Assembly: GCF_024213375.1 (NCBI RefSeq)
Contig: NZ_JANAVJ010000048.1
Coordinates: forward strand, 1-36,785
Reading direction: 5' to 3'
From: Paenibacillus sp. MZ04-78.2
Lineage (GTDB): Bacteria > Bacillota > Bacilli > Paenibacillales > NBRC-103111
DNA: 36,785 nucleotides
Shown piece after piece: positions 25,893 to 33,369 of the stretch. The position numbers and the translations under genes are program-made. The notes beneath the pieces are model-generated. The model was not told the DNA's origin and made no database searches. It worked only from the letters and a program-made list of their open reading frames with translations. Position 1 is the first letter of the stretch, and each line of letters starts with the position of its first letter.

Positions 25893-25933
25893 ACGTTACA
25901 GCGTCACATTTTCATTATATGACGTTACGGCGT
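25893..25933. promoter_or_regulatory. Direct-repeat pair, possible regulator site
   Basis: ACGTTACAGCGT (25893-25904) and ACGTTACGGCGT (25922-25933) differ at one of 12 bases and start 29 bases apart. They lie between the small hypothetical gene and the XRE gene and could be an operator for either promoter. Confidence 0.5.
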
Positions 25934-25960
25934 ATCATGCAATGTTTTTCCTCGCAAATC

Positions 25961-25978
25961 ATGGTATATTGTTACCAT
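25961..25978 (+). promoter_or_regulatory. Extended -10 promoter inside an inverted repeat, likely XRE autoregulation
   Basis: ATGGTA (25961-25966), six bases, TACCAT (25973-25978) is a perfect six-base dyad. It overlaps the extended -10 TGGTATATT. A bound repressor would block this start, as expected for self-control of the XRE gene at 25995. Confidence 0.6.
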
Positions 25979-25994
25979 TGGAGGAAGATATAAA

Positions 25995-26201
25995 ATGAGA
26001 ATCAAAGTTAGATTGCAAGAAATTTTAGATGAGCGGGGTATTTCCCAACGTCAGCTTGCTTTAAAAGCTAACATGCGCCCGGGAACGATAAATGCCTTGT
26101 GCAGGGGAACAACTGATAGAATCTACATTAGCACCCTCGAAGAAATATGCGCGGCATTGAGCATACATATTCATGATCTGATTGTCATGGAAAATGAATA
26201 A
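25995..26201 (+). CDS. Small XRE-family (Cro/C1) DNA-binding protein
   Basis: GGAGGAAGATATAAA precedes the ATG. The whole 68-residue protein is one helix-turn-helix domain: VRLQEILDERGISQRQLALK then ANMRPGTINALCRGTTDRIY and STLEEICAALSIHIHDLIVM. It is the small HTH_26-like type. The recognition helix is MRPGTINALCRG. It should act as a homodimer repressor, probably on its own promoter, where a dyad overlaps the -10. Codon use is AT-richer than in the flanking genes. Confidence 0.88.
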   Translation: MRIKVRLQEILDERGISQRQLALKANMRPGTINALCRGTTDRIYISTLEEICAALSIHIHDLIVMENE

Positions 26202-26306
26202 TCTATATTGGTTTGCAAAGGTTTAAAGCATGGCGTCCCCTCTTTCATTACAGATTTACTATTGGTAGAATTGCAGTAGCTGTACTATCTTTACGTTTTC
26301 TCTTTG

Positions 26307-26323
26307 GTCAACTAATAATTGAC
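26307..26323 (+). promoter_or_regulatory. Palindrome upstream of the second XRE gene, possible operator
   Basis: GTCAACTAATAATTGAC is a 17-base palindrome matching at 14 of 17 positions, and its right end supplies a TTGACT -35-like hexamer at 26319-26324. A second half site (CAATTGAC) is at 26349-26356. Operator function is inferred from position. Confidence 0.5.
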
Positions 26324-26373
26324 TATATTTTAGATGTTAGTAAATTAACAATTGACTGCCAAGGAGTTTTTAT

Positions 26374-26601
26374 ATGTTTGACAAAGAGTCCTTTTCCGCA
26401 AGATTACTTGAACTCCGCAATGAAAGGAAAGCATTGGCCAAAGACTTGGCGGAACATTTAGACATCACAAAACAAGCCATGAGTTCGTTGGAAAAAGGAA
26501 AAAATGTTCCAAGTGTTCCAACACTCATTGCTCTTGCTGACTATTTCGACATGAGCCTTGATTACCTAGTTGGCCGCTCAAATCATCGAACCTTGCTTTA
26601 A
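26374..26601 (+). CDS. Second small XRE-family regulator
   Basis: AAGGAG lies before ATG 26374. The 75-residue protein is a single Cro/C1 helix-turn-helix domain: RLLELRNERKALAKDLAEHL, DITKQAMSSLEKGKNVPSVP and TLIALADYFDMSLDYLVGRS. The LADYF-SLDYLVGR ending is typical of phage-type and antitoxin-like repressors of Bacillota. No partner toxin, integrase or phage gene adjoins it, so its targets are unknown; it may be left from a mobile element. A strong terminator follows. Confidence 0.88.
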   Translation: MFDKESFSARLLELRNERKALAKDLAEHLDITKQAMSSLEKGKNVPSVPTLIALADYFDMSLDYLVGRSNHRTLL

Positions 26602-26637
26602 TTTCCTTGCATCATCCGAACTGTTCGGTAGCATATA

Positions 26638-26690
26638 AAATAAGCTTATTCCTATGTTTAAGTTCAAGTCGGAATAAGCTTTTGAAATTT
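26638..26690 (+). terminator. Intrinsic terminator of the second XRE gene
   Basis: AAGCTTATTCC (26642-26652) pairs perfectly with GGAATAAGCTT (26671-26681), followed by a T-rich stretch. Flanking A and T runs make it potentially bidirectional. Confidence 0.82.
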
Positions 26691-26990
26691 TTGATAAGTT
26701 GAGGCGGAATATTTATCTTGTCTTTAAATGTAACCCCGAAAAATTGACCCGCTAAATATCCACTAAATGTTTTAATGCCCCTTCTTTTGGGGGGAATCTT
26801 GAATTCGTTCGGCACTGGGTGGTTTTTTTGATCAGCCGCCGCTTGTTTGTTTGTATTGTTTAGCATATAACGGCGGATAAAAAGAATCCTCAACATGGGC
26901 TATTACAATCATTATTTATTGGAATTATTACCAAAACACTCTTAAATGCTAAAATATTGCTTTAAAACCAACCACTACTCACTTATACAC
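26691..26990. other. AT-rich spacer without a supported gene
   Basis: About 300 bases lie between the XRE terminator and the immunity-like gene. A minus-strand frame at 26612-26896 runs through the terminator hairpin and has no ribosome site. The composition is AT-rich. No terminator for the spike operon is evident here. Confidence 0.4.
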
Positions 26991-27584
26991 TTATTCACAT
27001 TTTTCTAACACCCATTCCTTTGCTTTTTCTGATTTCAACAATATAGGTTTCTCCAATGTACCAATATTAATACTTTCAAAATGAGCTTCTTCTATACCTT
27101 TAATATTCTTCAATGTCACTCCGTTAAATAATGTTTCTTCAAATGTCGCTACACTTATATCTACATTTTCTAGTCTTGCATTACTAAAATCAGTTAAGTA
27201 AAAAAGTACATTAATCAAATTACAATCTACTAAATTTGCATTCCTAAATATTGCTTCCCAACAATCACCTTTACTAAATCTAGAGTTTTTAATGACACAA
27301 TTTGAAAAATTTGTATACCTAAGATCTGATTTATAAAAATCGCATTTATCTAAATACGCATTTTTAAAAGTTGATGAGCATAATAATGATGTATGAAAAT
27401 CGATATTTTCCAATTTAAGATCGTCAAAAGTACACTCTATTAAAGAGGCTTGTTCAACCAATTTATCGGATAAATCAAAACTTCTTAAATCCACTTCATC
27501 TAATCTTAACATTTCACCTTCTTTACCAATTGTCTCAACCCACTTTTTATGTAGTTCAAACTTACTAATGATATTGCCTTCCAT
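26991..27584 (-). CDS. Pentapeptide-repeat protein, likely immunity protein to the VgrG toxin
   Basis: AAGGAGTGGGAAA precedes the ATG at 27584, 11 bases after the toxin stop, the classical effector-immunity arrangement. The 197-residue protein is a run of pentapeptide-like repeats (LRSFDLSDKLVEQASLIECT, LENIDFHTSLLCSSTFKNAY, LDKCDFYKSDLRYTNFSNCV, FRNANLVDCNLINVLFY), which form a right-handed beta-helix. The DNA is strikingly AT-rich compared with the upstream operon and matches the toxin tip, so both probably arrived together. The immunity role is inferred from position; I know of no family assignment that proves it. Confidence 0.75.
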   Translation of the reverse strand: MEGNIISKFELHKKWVETIGKEGEMLRLDEVDLRSFDLSDKLVEQASLIECTFDDLKLENIDFHTSLLCSSTFKNAYLDKCDFYKSDLRYTNFSNCVIKNSRFSKGDCWEAIFRNANLVDCNLINVLFYLTDFSNARLENVDISVATFEETLFNGVTLKNIKGIEEAHFESINIGTLEKPILLKSEKAKEWVLEKCE

Positions 27585-27595
27585 TTTCCCACTCC

Positions 27596-30538
27596 TTAAG
27601 GATACCATATTATTCTATTTACTGCTCCTGCTTCATCAATCGCTTTCTTCAGTTGTTCAATATGCTCAGGCTCCATTTTTCTCGTGTCAATAATTACGTT
27701 ATTCCCATTATTAAATTCTTTTTGTAGCTTTTTCATACCTTGTTGGATAGTAAAAGCACCCTTTTTGGGATTTGTTATAGGTACTCCGTTATCACCACTT
27801 GGATATGATTCAAAACTTTTCACGTCCCACTTTAAGCCTGTAGTGGTATCAATAAACTCTGCCCCATTTTCTGCTTGGGGATCTCGTATTATTCTTCCTA
27901 AGTCACCTCTTTCTTCTACTGCTAATCCAACTTCCCTTTCCCTTATATTTTTAGGTTCTATTTTCCCAGCACTTGCAGGATCTCGGGCTAAATCATCCAA
28001 TTCTTCTTGATTTCTTCTTCCGTTATACTTTCCATCCTTATCGTAAAGATTATCTTTACCCGTCCCCTCAGGTCCCTCTTCATCGTGGCGCTTACGTTCC
28101 CCTTCTTCATCCCGACGTTTACGTTTATCCCGACCATGCCAGCCTGAACCGCCGCCGCCCGTGCGATCGTTTGCACTGCTATATAGAGCATTGTAATCCT
28201 CGCGCTTCATGATTGTAAACGGGTATCTGGGGCCGTTATGCATACCGAGTCCAGCGGCAGCGGGTACGGGCCGCTCCGTGCGCACAATCACATAAGGAGA
28301 ATTATCCTTCATCTCCTTCATCATCTTCTCGAGCAAGGCTTTCATCGCATCCGTCGGATTCGTAAAACCGGAACCGTTGCTTTTCAGCATCCCGTCCTTT
28401 GGCGGTCCGCTTGAGGCCGAATCACCTTCCGCATGGCCGCGAGGCCGTTTTCCTGCTCCTTCTCCGTGATCCGATTCCTGTGCTTTGTTCTCGCTCGCCC
28501 CTTTTTTGAGGTCTGTCATGTCGATCTTTTTCCCGCTTTTGACCGCGCTCCTCAAGGTCTTGATCGCCGCTTTCACTTCGCTGATCCCAAGGGAACTCAA
28601 TCCGACATCCACCACGATCATCATTTCCTTGAAGTCGGCCTCGCCCAGCTTGCGGTTTTCTTCCTCGCTGGTCACAAGCGGATTGTGCCGAAAGTCCCCC
28701 TTGTACTTCGTTTCAATCGGCTCGACATAATCCTCATACAGCTGCTTTTTGACATGCTCCACGGCATCGCTAGCCATCTCGCCCCATGCACCGTTCTTTA
28801 CGTGCTCAGCGATATACTTCGTCCCCGAGACCGCCGCTTCGGCGATGCTGTTTCGCTCTGCAAGCGGCGCCAGCTTGTTTCCGCTGATTTTTTCGTAAGC
28901 GAATTCGCCAAGAAGAACCGCCGGCGATCCGATTTCCACCGCGTCCACGACAAAACTCCACAACCCTTTGGCCCCTTCGATGAACGCATCTTGTTTTCCC
29001 TGTGCCCGGACGGCCTTGTTTCGTTTCGCCCGTTTCTCGATCAACCCGGACAGTCCCAGTTCGTCCCGCTGCTGCTCAAATGCGCTTTTGATCGGGGCAT
29101 ACGACTGCGAGGAGGTCAGCTCCATCTTGATTTGGCCGCTGCTTGCTTTGAAGCCGTCGCCCAGCTCCAGCGTGTCCGACATCGTCTGGATATGCAGACT
29201 TTTGTCTCCGTACAGCATGACGCTGCGGCCTGTAAGCTCCAAATCGGCGCTCGAATCCACCCGAATGCGGGTGGCGCTGTCCATAAAGACGCCGATCCCC
29301 GACTGCATCGTGATATATAGCAAGCCCTCCTTCGCCGTCATCGTCAGATCGTGGTTCCCCAGCGTTATTTCTTTGCCTTGCGGATTCCCGAACGACTTCA
29401 CGCCCGGGTCCTGCATTTTCCGGCCGCTCTTCTCGACAAATTCGCCCTGCGGCGCATGGCGCACCGACTGGATGACCATCGCGTCGTCTTCCTCCGCGCT
29501 CGGAAAATACAGCTTGACCTTCGAGCCGATCTCCGGCATTAAATACCATACCTGATTGCCCTCCGCTGCGTAAGGAAACCAGCAGGCATCCTGCGCGCCC
29601 TGCGCCTCGTCAATATCCAGATGGATCTTCACCTGATTGCGGCTGACCTTGATAATGCTCCCCTCGATCGCTGCCCCGATGATCGGCAGGTTATAGGTCT
29701 TCTTCCGCTTGAGCCCTTGCGGCAGCGCGCACACGTACTCCCACCTGAGCGCCCCCTGCCCGATCGTCCCGACCCGCTTCGTAATGACGAAGGCTTGCCC
29801 TTCCCGCAGCACTTCGTCCCCGATCTCAAGTACGGTCTCCAGCTCGAAGCGGCAGCTCGTATAATCGGTCTCGTTGACGGCGGCTTGTCCGTTAGCGCTC
29901 GTCTCCCGGTATGCGTCCATCTCCCGCTGAATTGTATACGGGACATTTTCCAACGTCACCTGCCTGCGCCCTTCGGGAATCCCGACCCAGAACCGGCTGC
30001 TGTGCGCCGTCATATCCGGCACCAGATCCGCCCCTGCATGAGAAGCCAGCCTTCTCAGAAAGGCCCAATCCGTCTCCTGATACTGCATCATGAACGTTCC
30101 CTGCTCCAGCTTGTCAAGGCTTCGATCAATGACAGCCGAGCCCGGGTACGCCTCCAGAATGTGATCCACTACATCGATATACCGCGCATCGACCTTTTGA
30201 AACGACCGCGTCTTTTTCCCGATGTCCAGTTCATAGGTATGCGAAACCGCCGTTACGCTTACGCGGCACATGCTGCGAACGACCTGGAGCCCAATCTCCT
30301 GCAGCTGCCCCATAAAAAGCGTACGCTCCTGCCCCAATACCTTCAGTTCGATCCGGTCGTGATGGCCGCTGCCCATGGCGATCGCTTCTTCCTGCTCCGC
30401 GTCCACGGTTCCCGTAAAATACAGTCTGGCGTGATCGCCCATCTGCTGAACCAGCTCCAAGGCATCAAGCCGGATCGCTCCGTACGGCCAATGGACGTTT
30501 AAATCCGAATACGCGATGACGCGCTCTGTCTGCTGCAT
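27596..30538 (-). CDS. VgrG-like spike with C-terminal CdiA-type nuclease toxin domain
   Basis: The 980-residue protein follows AAGGGGTGGAACG. Residues 1 to about 475 are a VgrG/phage gpD-like spike (QYQETDWAFLRRLASHAGAD, VWYLMPEIGSKVKLYFPSAE, then a beta-prism-like tail IRVDSSADLELTGRSVMLYG). Residues about 480-720 are helical. About 800-830 is a charged repeat (RDKRKRRDEEGERKRHDEEG). The last 118 residues (863-980) are a toxin tip: EFIDTTTGLKWDVKSF with Asp897 and the Asp905-Val-Lys907 motif of PD-(D/E)xK nucleases, and a Lys-rich core AFTIQQGMKKLQKEF ending RIIWYP. That tip resembles CdiA C-terminal tRNase/DNase toxins. Base composition drops to AT-rich near 28.1 kb, where the tip begins. 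Confidence 0.9.
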   Translation of the reverse strand: MQQTERVIAYSDLNVHWPYGAIRLDALELVQQMGDHARLYFTGTVDAEQEEAIAMGSGHHDRIELKVLGQERTLFMGQLQEIGLQVVRSMCRVSVTAVSHTYELDIGKKTRSFQKVDARYIDVVDHILEAYPGSAVIDRSLDKLEQGTFMMQYQETDWAFLRRLASHAGADLVPDMTAHSSRFWVGIPEGRRQVTLENVPYTIQREMDAYRETSANGQAAVNETDYTSCRFELETVLEIGDEVLREGQAFVITKRVGTIGQGALRWEYVCALPQGLKRKKTYNLPIIGAAIEGSIIKVSRNQVKIHLDIDEAQGAQDACWFPYAAEGNQVWYLMPEIGSKVKLYFPSAEEDDAMVIQSVRHAPQGEFVEKSGRKMQDPGVKSFGNPQGKEITLGNHDLTMTAKEGLLYITMQSGIGVFMDSATRIRVDSSADLELTGRSVMLYGDKSLHIQTMSDTLELGDGFKASSGQIKMELTSSQSYAPIKSAFEQQRDELGLSGLIEKRAKRNKAVRAQGKQDAFIEGAKGLWSFVVDAVEIGSPAVLLGEFAYEKISGNKLAPLAERNSIAEAAVSGTKYIAEHVKNGAWGEMASDAVEHVKKQLYEDYVEPIETKYKGDFRHNPLVTSEEENRKLGEADFKEMMIVVDVGLSSLGISEVKAAIKTLRSAVKSGKKIDMTDLKKGASENKAQESDHGEGAGKRPRGHAEGDSASSGPPKDGMLKSNGSGFTNPTDAMKALLEKMMKEMKDNSPYVIVRTERPVPAAAGLGMHNGPRYPFTIMKREDYNALYSSANDRTGGGGSGWHGRDKRKRRDEEGERKRHDEEGPEGTGKDNLYDKDGKYNGRRNQEELDDLARDPASAGKIEPKNIREREVGLAVEERGDLGRIIRDPQAENGAEFIDTTTGLKWDVKSFESYPSGDNGVPITNPKKGAFTIQQGMKKLQKEFNNGNNVIIDTRKMEPEHIEQLKKAIDEAGAVNRIIWYP

Positions 30539-30568
30539 CGTTCCACCCCTTCGTTCGGCCGCCGTCCG

Positions 30569-31069
30569 TTAATCCTGCCCGACATGTTCTATCGTGATGG
30601 TGCCTCCCATAGAGCACGTTAACGTCGATTTGCTCAGCAGCGCTTGCTCGTTATTGATCAGAAGATCTTCCTTACCGCCCGACCATTTGCCGCAAAGACT
30701 CGGGGTGCATACAGCTTGCGAAGCGGTTATGGCATTCAGCTGATCCGCCCCGAACTCCAGAAGCCCTTTAAGCAACGGATTCGTTTGCACAGCTATGCTG
30801 CTGCTGCCCGTCCGGCTCCAGCCAGCGATATGGTCGAGAACGCCCCCCATTTTCGCCTGACAAAATCCGAAGCAGCCAATATTGTCAGGCGTGCAGTCCG
30901 CGACCGTCATCACGGGCTTCTTCTTAATGTACACACCGTGGCTGTTAGGCAAATTCAAGACGCCGGGGTCCGTACCCAGGCTGCATTTCAGCGTTGCGCC
31001 GCGCACGACGTATTTCTGCTCTCCTTGAAGCAGACCTTTGATCACGGCTCCAATCAGCAGGTTTAGCAT
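30569..31069 (-). CDS. DUF4280 PAAR-like spike-tip protein
   Basis: GGAGGAG eight bases before the ATG supports the start. The 166-residue protein matches the DUF4280 pattern: YVVRGATLKCSLGTDPGVLN near the start, LNSHGVYIKKKPVMTVAD-type segment, CTPDNIGCFGFC, and a C-terminal STLTCSMGGTITIEHVG. DUF4280 is a PAAR-like fold that caps the VgrG needle and often carries a metal through its Cys/His. Here it lies directly before the toxin-carrying VgrG, so it should form the sharpened tip of the second spike. Confidence 0.85.
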   Translation of the reverse strand: MLNLLIGAVIKGLLQGEQKYVVRGATLKCSLGTDPGVLNLPNSHGVYIKKKPVMTVADCTPDNIGCFGFCQAKMGGVLDHIAGWSRTGSSSIAVQTNPLLKGLLEFGADQLNAITASQAVCTPSLCGKWSGGKEDLLINNEQALLSKSTLTCSMGGTITIEHVGQD

Positions 31070-31096
31070 GTCATCATCTCCTCCATCCGGTTAGGT

Positions 31097-31720
31097 CTAT
31101 AGGCGCCGCAATGCTCGGATCATGGCGGTAGACAACGGCTGCCACAGCTCCGCTTCTTCCAAAGGAAACTGAAAGCTGCCAAGCAATAATCTTTCCTCCA
31201 ACGATGTCATGAACAGCACTTGGTAGCCGTAGCCTGGCGAGAGCTGGAATAACGATTCGCAGCAGCTCACCTGCAGCCCTTCCGCTTCCAGCATGATGGT
31301 TTCCATGATCTGCATGTCCGACTTCAAGCTTTGCAGCTGCCTGAGAAGCGCGTCCTGATACGGCTCAACCTGATCCATGGCCAGAGCGTGCGTTGTCCAT
31401 TTCAAGCCAAAAAGAACCTGCCGCCCCTTGTCCCGGAACAAGTGCTGGTCGTTCCCGCTCATGCCGTACTCCGTCGCCGCCAATCCTCTCGGAACGGGCA
31501 GCAATAAACGCGACAAACGAAGGCTCACCCGCTCCCCAAGCAGCCGGTGTTCGTCGAATTCGATCACTTGATCCGGCAGCTCGATCCTCCCCTCCTGCAC
31601 GCCGCGGTCCCAATCTTCCTGCGAGATCGAGCCGTTATTCCCGGCGCTTTCCTCCATCTGCTCTTGAATCTGCCGTTTACGATCGATATCCAGCAGCAAT
31701 TCGTCCCAATAGGTCGTCAT
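31097..31720 (-). CDS. Candidate Eag-like (DcrB-fold) effector chaperone
   Basis: GGAGGGCCGG precedes the ATG at 31720; the earlier in-frame start at 31771 lies inside the preceding gene. The 207-residue protein has an alpha/beta layout: RVSLRLSRLLLPVPRGLAAT, FGLKWTTHALAMDQVEPYQD, a helix LLRQLQSLKSDMQIMETIML, a strand pair VSCCESLFQLSPGYGYQVLF, then LEERLLLGSFQFPLEEAELW. That order resembles DcrB/Mog1/PsbP-fold (DUF1795) proteins such as the Eag chaperones that load T6SS effectors. The similarity is a judgement by eye. Its position just before the tip and toxin genes fits such a role. Confidence 0.65.
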   Translation of the reverse strand: MTTYWDELLLDIDRKRQIQEQMEESAGNNGSISQEDWDRGVQEGRIELPDQVIEFDEHRLLGERVSLRLSRLLLPVPRGLAATEYGMSGNDQHLFRDKGRQVLFGLKWTTHALAMDQVEPYQDALLRQLQSLKSDMQIMETIMLEAEGLQVSCCESLFQLSPGYGYQVLFMTSLEERLLLGSFQFPLEEAELWQPLSTAMIRALRRL

Positions 31721-31731
31721 CCGGCCCTCCG

Positions 31732-32229
31732 TTAGGCTTGTTCGATTTTCTGCAACATAAATCCCGTCCAATGTCTGCGCAGCAGACTCTCCGCCACATC
31801 GAGGCTGACCACGATATACGGCTCCAGAATGCCCCGAATGGCGAACACATGGTGCCCCTTAACTTGCTCCCGGTCCAATACGAGCCGTTTCAGCGTGCCT
31901 CCGGGGTGAAACTCGCTTTGCGGGGAAAGACACTCGACAGCCGGCACCTGCATGATCCAGTAGGAATGCTGCCCGCTTTGTTTCGTATCGATCAGTTCCA
32001 CCCGCTTAAACCGGATGTGGCGGTTATATTTCTCCAGCAGGCTCTTCATCTGGTCCGATGCCATGCGCATCGGCTTTCCCAGCCAATCGACATACTCGCA
32101 GGACCGGCCAGCATCGACAGGCAGGACCGAAACCGGCGGAAGCTCTTCGAATTTCACGTTTCCGAGCCCGGCGGGCTGCGCTTTATCGATAATCCGTTCG
32201 TCATCCAGCAGCAAAAAATAATCCCGCAT
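31732..32229 (-). CDS. Imm11-like (DUF1629-type) protein
   Basis: GAGGAGCTGATGGA precedes the ATG, 15 bases after the pentapeptide-repeat gene. The 165-residue protein begins MRDYFLLLDDERIIDKAQPA and has the closing pattern of the Imm11/DUF1629 family: PYIVVSLDVAESLLRRHWTG followed by FMLQKIEQA. Proteins of this family are predicted immunity or accessory proteins in polymorphic toxin loci. No dedicated toxin stands beside it here, so it may be a structural or adaptor component of the operon. The assignment is moderate. Confidence 0.65.
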   Translation of the reverse strand: MRDYFLLLDDERIIDKAQPAGLGNVKFEELPPVSVLPVDAGRSCEYVDWLGKPMRMASDQMKSLLEKYNRHIRFKRVELIDTKQSGQHSYWIMQVPAVECLSPQSEFHPGGTLKRLVLDREQVKGHHVFAIRGILEPYIVVSLDVAESLLRRHWTGFMLQKIEQA

Positions 32230-32244
32230 TCCATCAGCTCCTCT

Positions 32245-33351
32245 CTACCCGGACACCCACCGGATCGATGCGATTTGCGCTTCGCTAAGCCACGGCCGCA
32301 GCCGCTCCCGGTCCCGCTCCGCAAAGGTAGCCTGATTCAGGTTGGCGCCCTCGAAGTTCGCTTCGAGCAAGTCCGCGTGTACGAAGTTGGCGCCTTCCAG
32401 ATCGGCGTTGGCGAAGTTTACGCCCAATAGCCCCGGAGTACGGTGAAGCTTGTCGTCGAAGCCTTGCCCGTCCGCCATGTGGAAATTCGCCCCTTTCAAG
32501 TCGCACTCTCGGAAGTCCGCATCGCATAGCTGTGAGTAGCTGAAGTCCGCATGGCGCAGTTGGCAACCGGCCCAGCGTGTTCCTATAAGCACGCAACCAT
32601 TGAACGTGCAGGACGTCAGATCGCTGCCGCTGAAGTCGGAAAAGCGCAAATCCAGTTCATCGTAATGGCCCGGGGAAAGCGGCAGCCCCCGAAAGCTCTC
32701 GTACGAGCAATCCGCTCCCTGCTTCTGCTCAAGCCGCCGCCTGATCTGCTTTACGTCCCGCTGCCCCCGGTCCTCCACATAAAGCGGCTCGCTGCTATCT
32801 TTGAATTCGCCGATCCGAATCTGCAGGCGCTCGGCCTTGGCGATTTGCTGAAATTCGGGAAGCTTCACCACTTCCGGGATCGCCCAGCGGGCGAGAGCCG
32901 TGACAAACTGGCTGAAAAAGCCGATCTCCTGCATCACAAGACGCTCCGTATCGGCGGTATGAAGCACATTCATATAGGCTTTGCGGCTGTCGTTCAGAAC
33001 CGACAAGAGCGGGCGAATCCCTTGAAACGCCCACCCCGCATCGTATGCGGCGTCGCAATACGCCGTATCCCAATACCAATCGTCCGCATACGCCTCGATC
33101 AAGTAAGTGTTGGCGCCTTCCCTTATCGACGTGCGCAGCATGGAATAGTGAATGTAGGCGATCGGCGCTTTTTCCTGCCGCTCCTGCATCGCCTTGATCT
33201 TTAGGCACAGCTCCCGGAACGACGTCAGGAATCCGGCCATAAGCTGCCTCTTGTGCTGGCGGAAGTCGGCGTCCAGAGCCGAGATTCGGTCCGTAAGCGC
33301 GGGTTCAAACACATGTTCCCGCAAATGCAGCAGCGCTTCCTCCTTGCCCAT
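32245..33351 (-). CDS. Pentapeptide-repeat protein with a helical N-terminal domain
   Basis: The 368-residue protein follows the first VgrG by 18 bases. Residues 1 to about 190 are helical (QLMAGFLTSFRELCLKIKAM, YIEAYADDWYWDTAYCDAAY-like aromatic stretch, FFSQFVTALARWAIPEVVKL). From about residue 220 to 345 it is a pentapeptide-repeat beta-helix (LDLRFSDFSGSDLTSCTFNG, CQLRHADFSYSQLCDADFRE, LLGVNFANADLEGANFVHAD, LLEANFEGANLNQATF). In Gram-negative T6SS loci, proteins joining pentapeptide repeats to other domains act as adaptors between VgrG and effector. A similar adaptor role is inferred; it could instead be an effector. Confidence 0.75.
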   Translation of the reverse strand: MGKEEALLHLREHVFEPALTDRISALDADFRQHKRQLMAGFLTSFRELCLKIKAMQERQEKAPIAYIHYSMLRTSIREGANTYLIEAYADDWYWDTAYCDAAYDAGWAFQGIRPLLSVLNDSRKAYMNVLHTADTERLVMQEIGFFSQFVTALARWAIPEVVKLPEFQQIAKAERLQIRIGEFKDSSEPLYVEDRGQRDVKQIRRRLEQKQGADCSYESFRGLPLSPGHYDELDLRFSDFSGSDLTSCTFNGCVLIGTRWAGCQLRHADFSYSQLCDADFRECDLKGANFHMADGQGFDDKLHRTPGLLGVNFANADLEGANFVHADLLEANFEGANLNQATFAERDRERLRPWLSEAQIASIRWVSG

Positions 33352-33369
33352 CTCTCTTCTGCCCCCAGC

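Noticed and set aside
26612..26896. Minus-strand frame of 94 codons in AT-rich DNA
   Set aside because: It runs through the terminator hairpin of the XRE gene, and neither candidate start has a ribosome site. It could be the decayed end of a gene.
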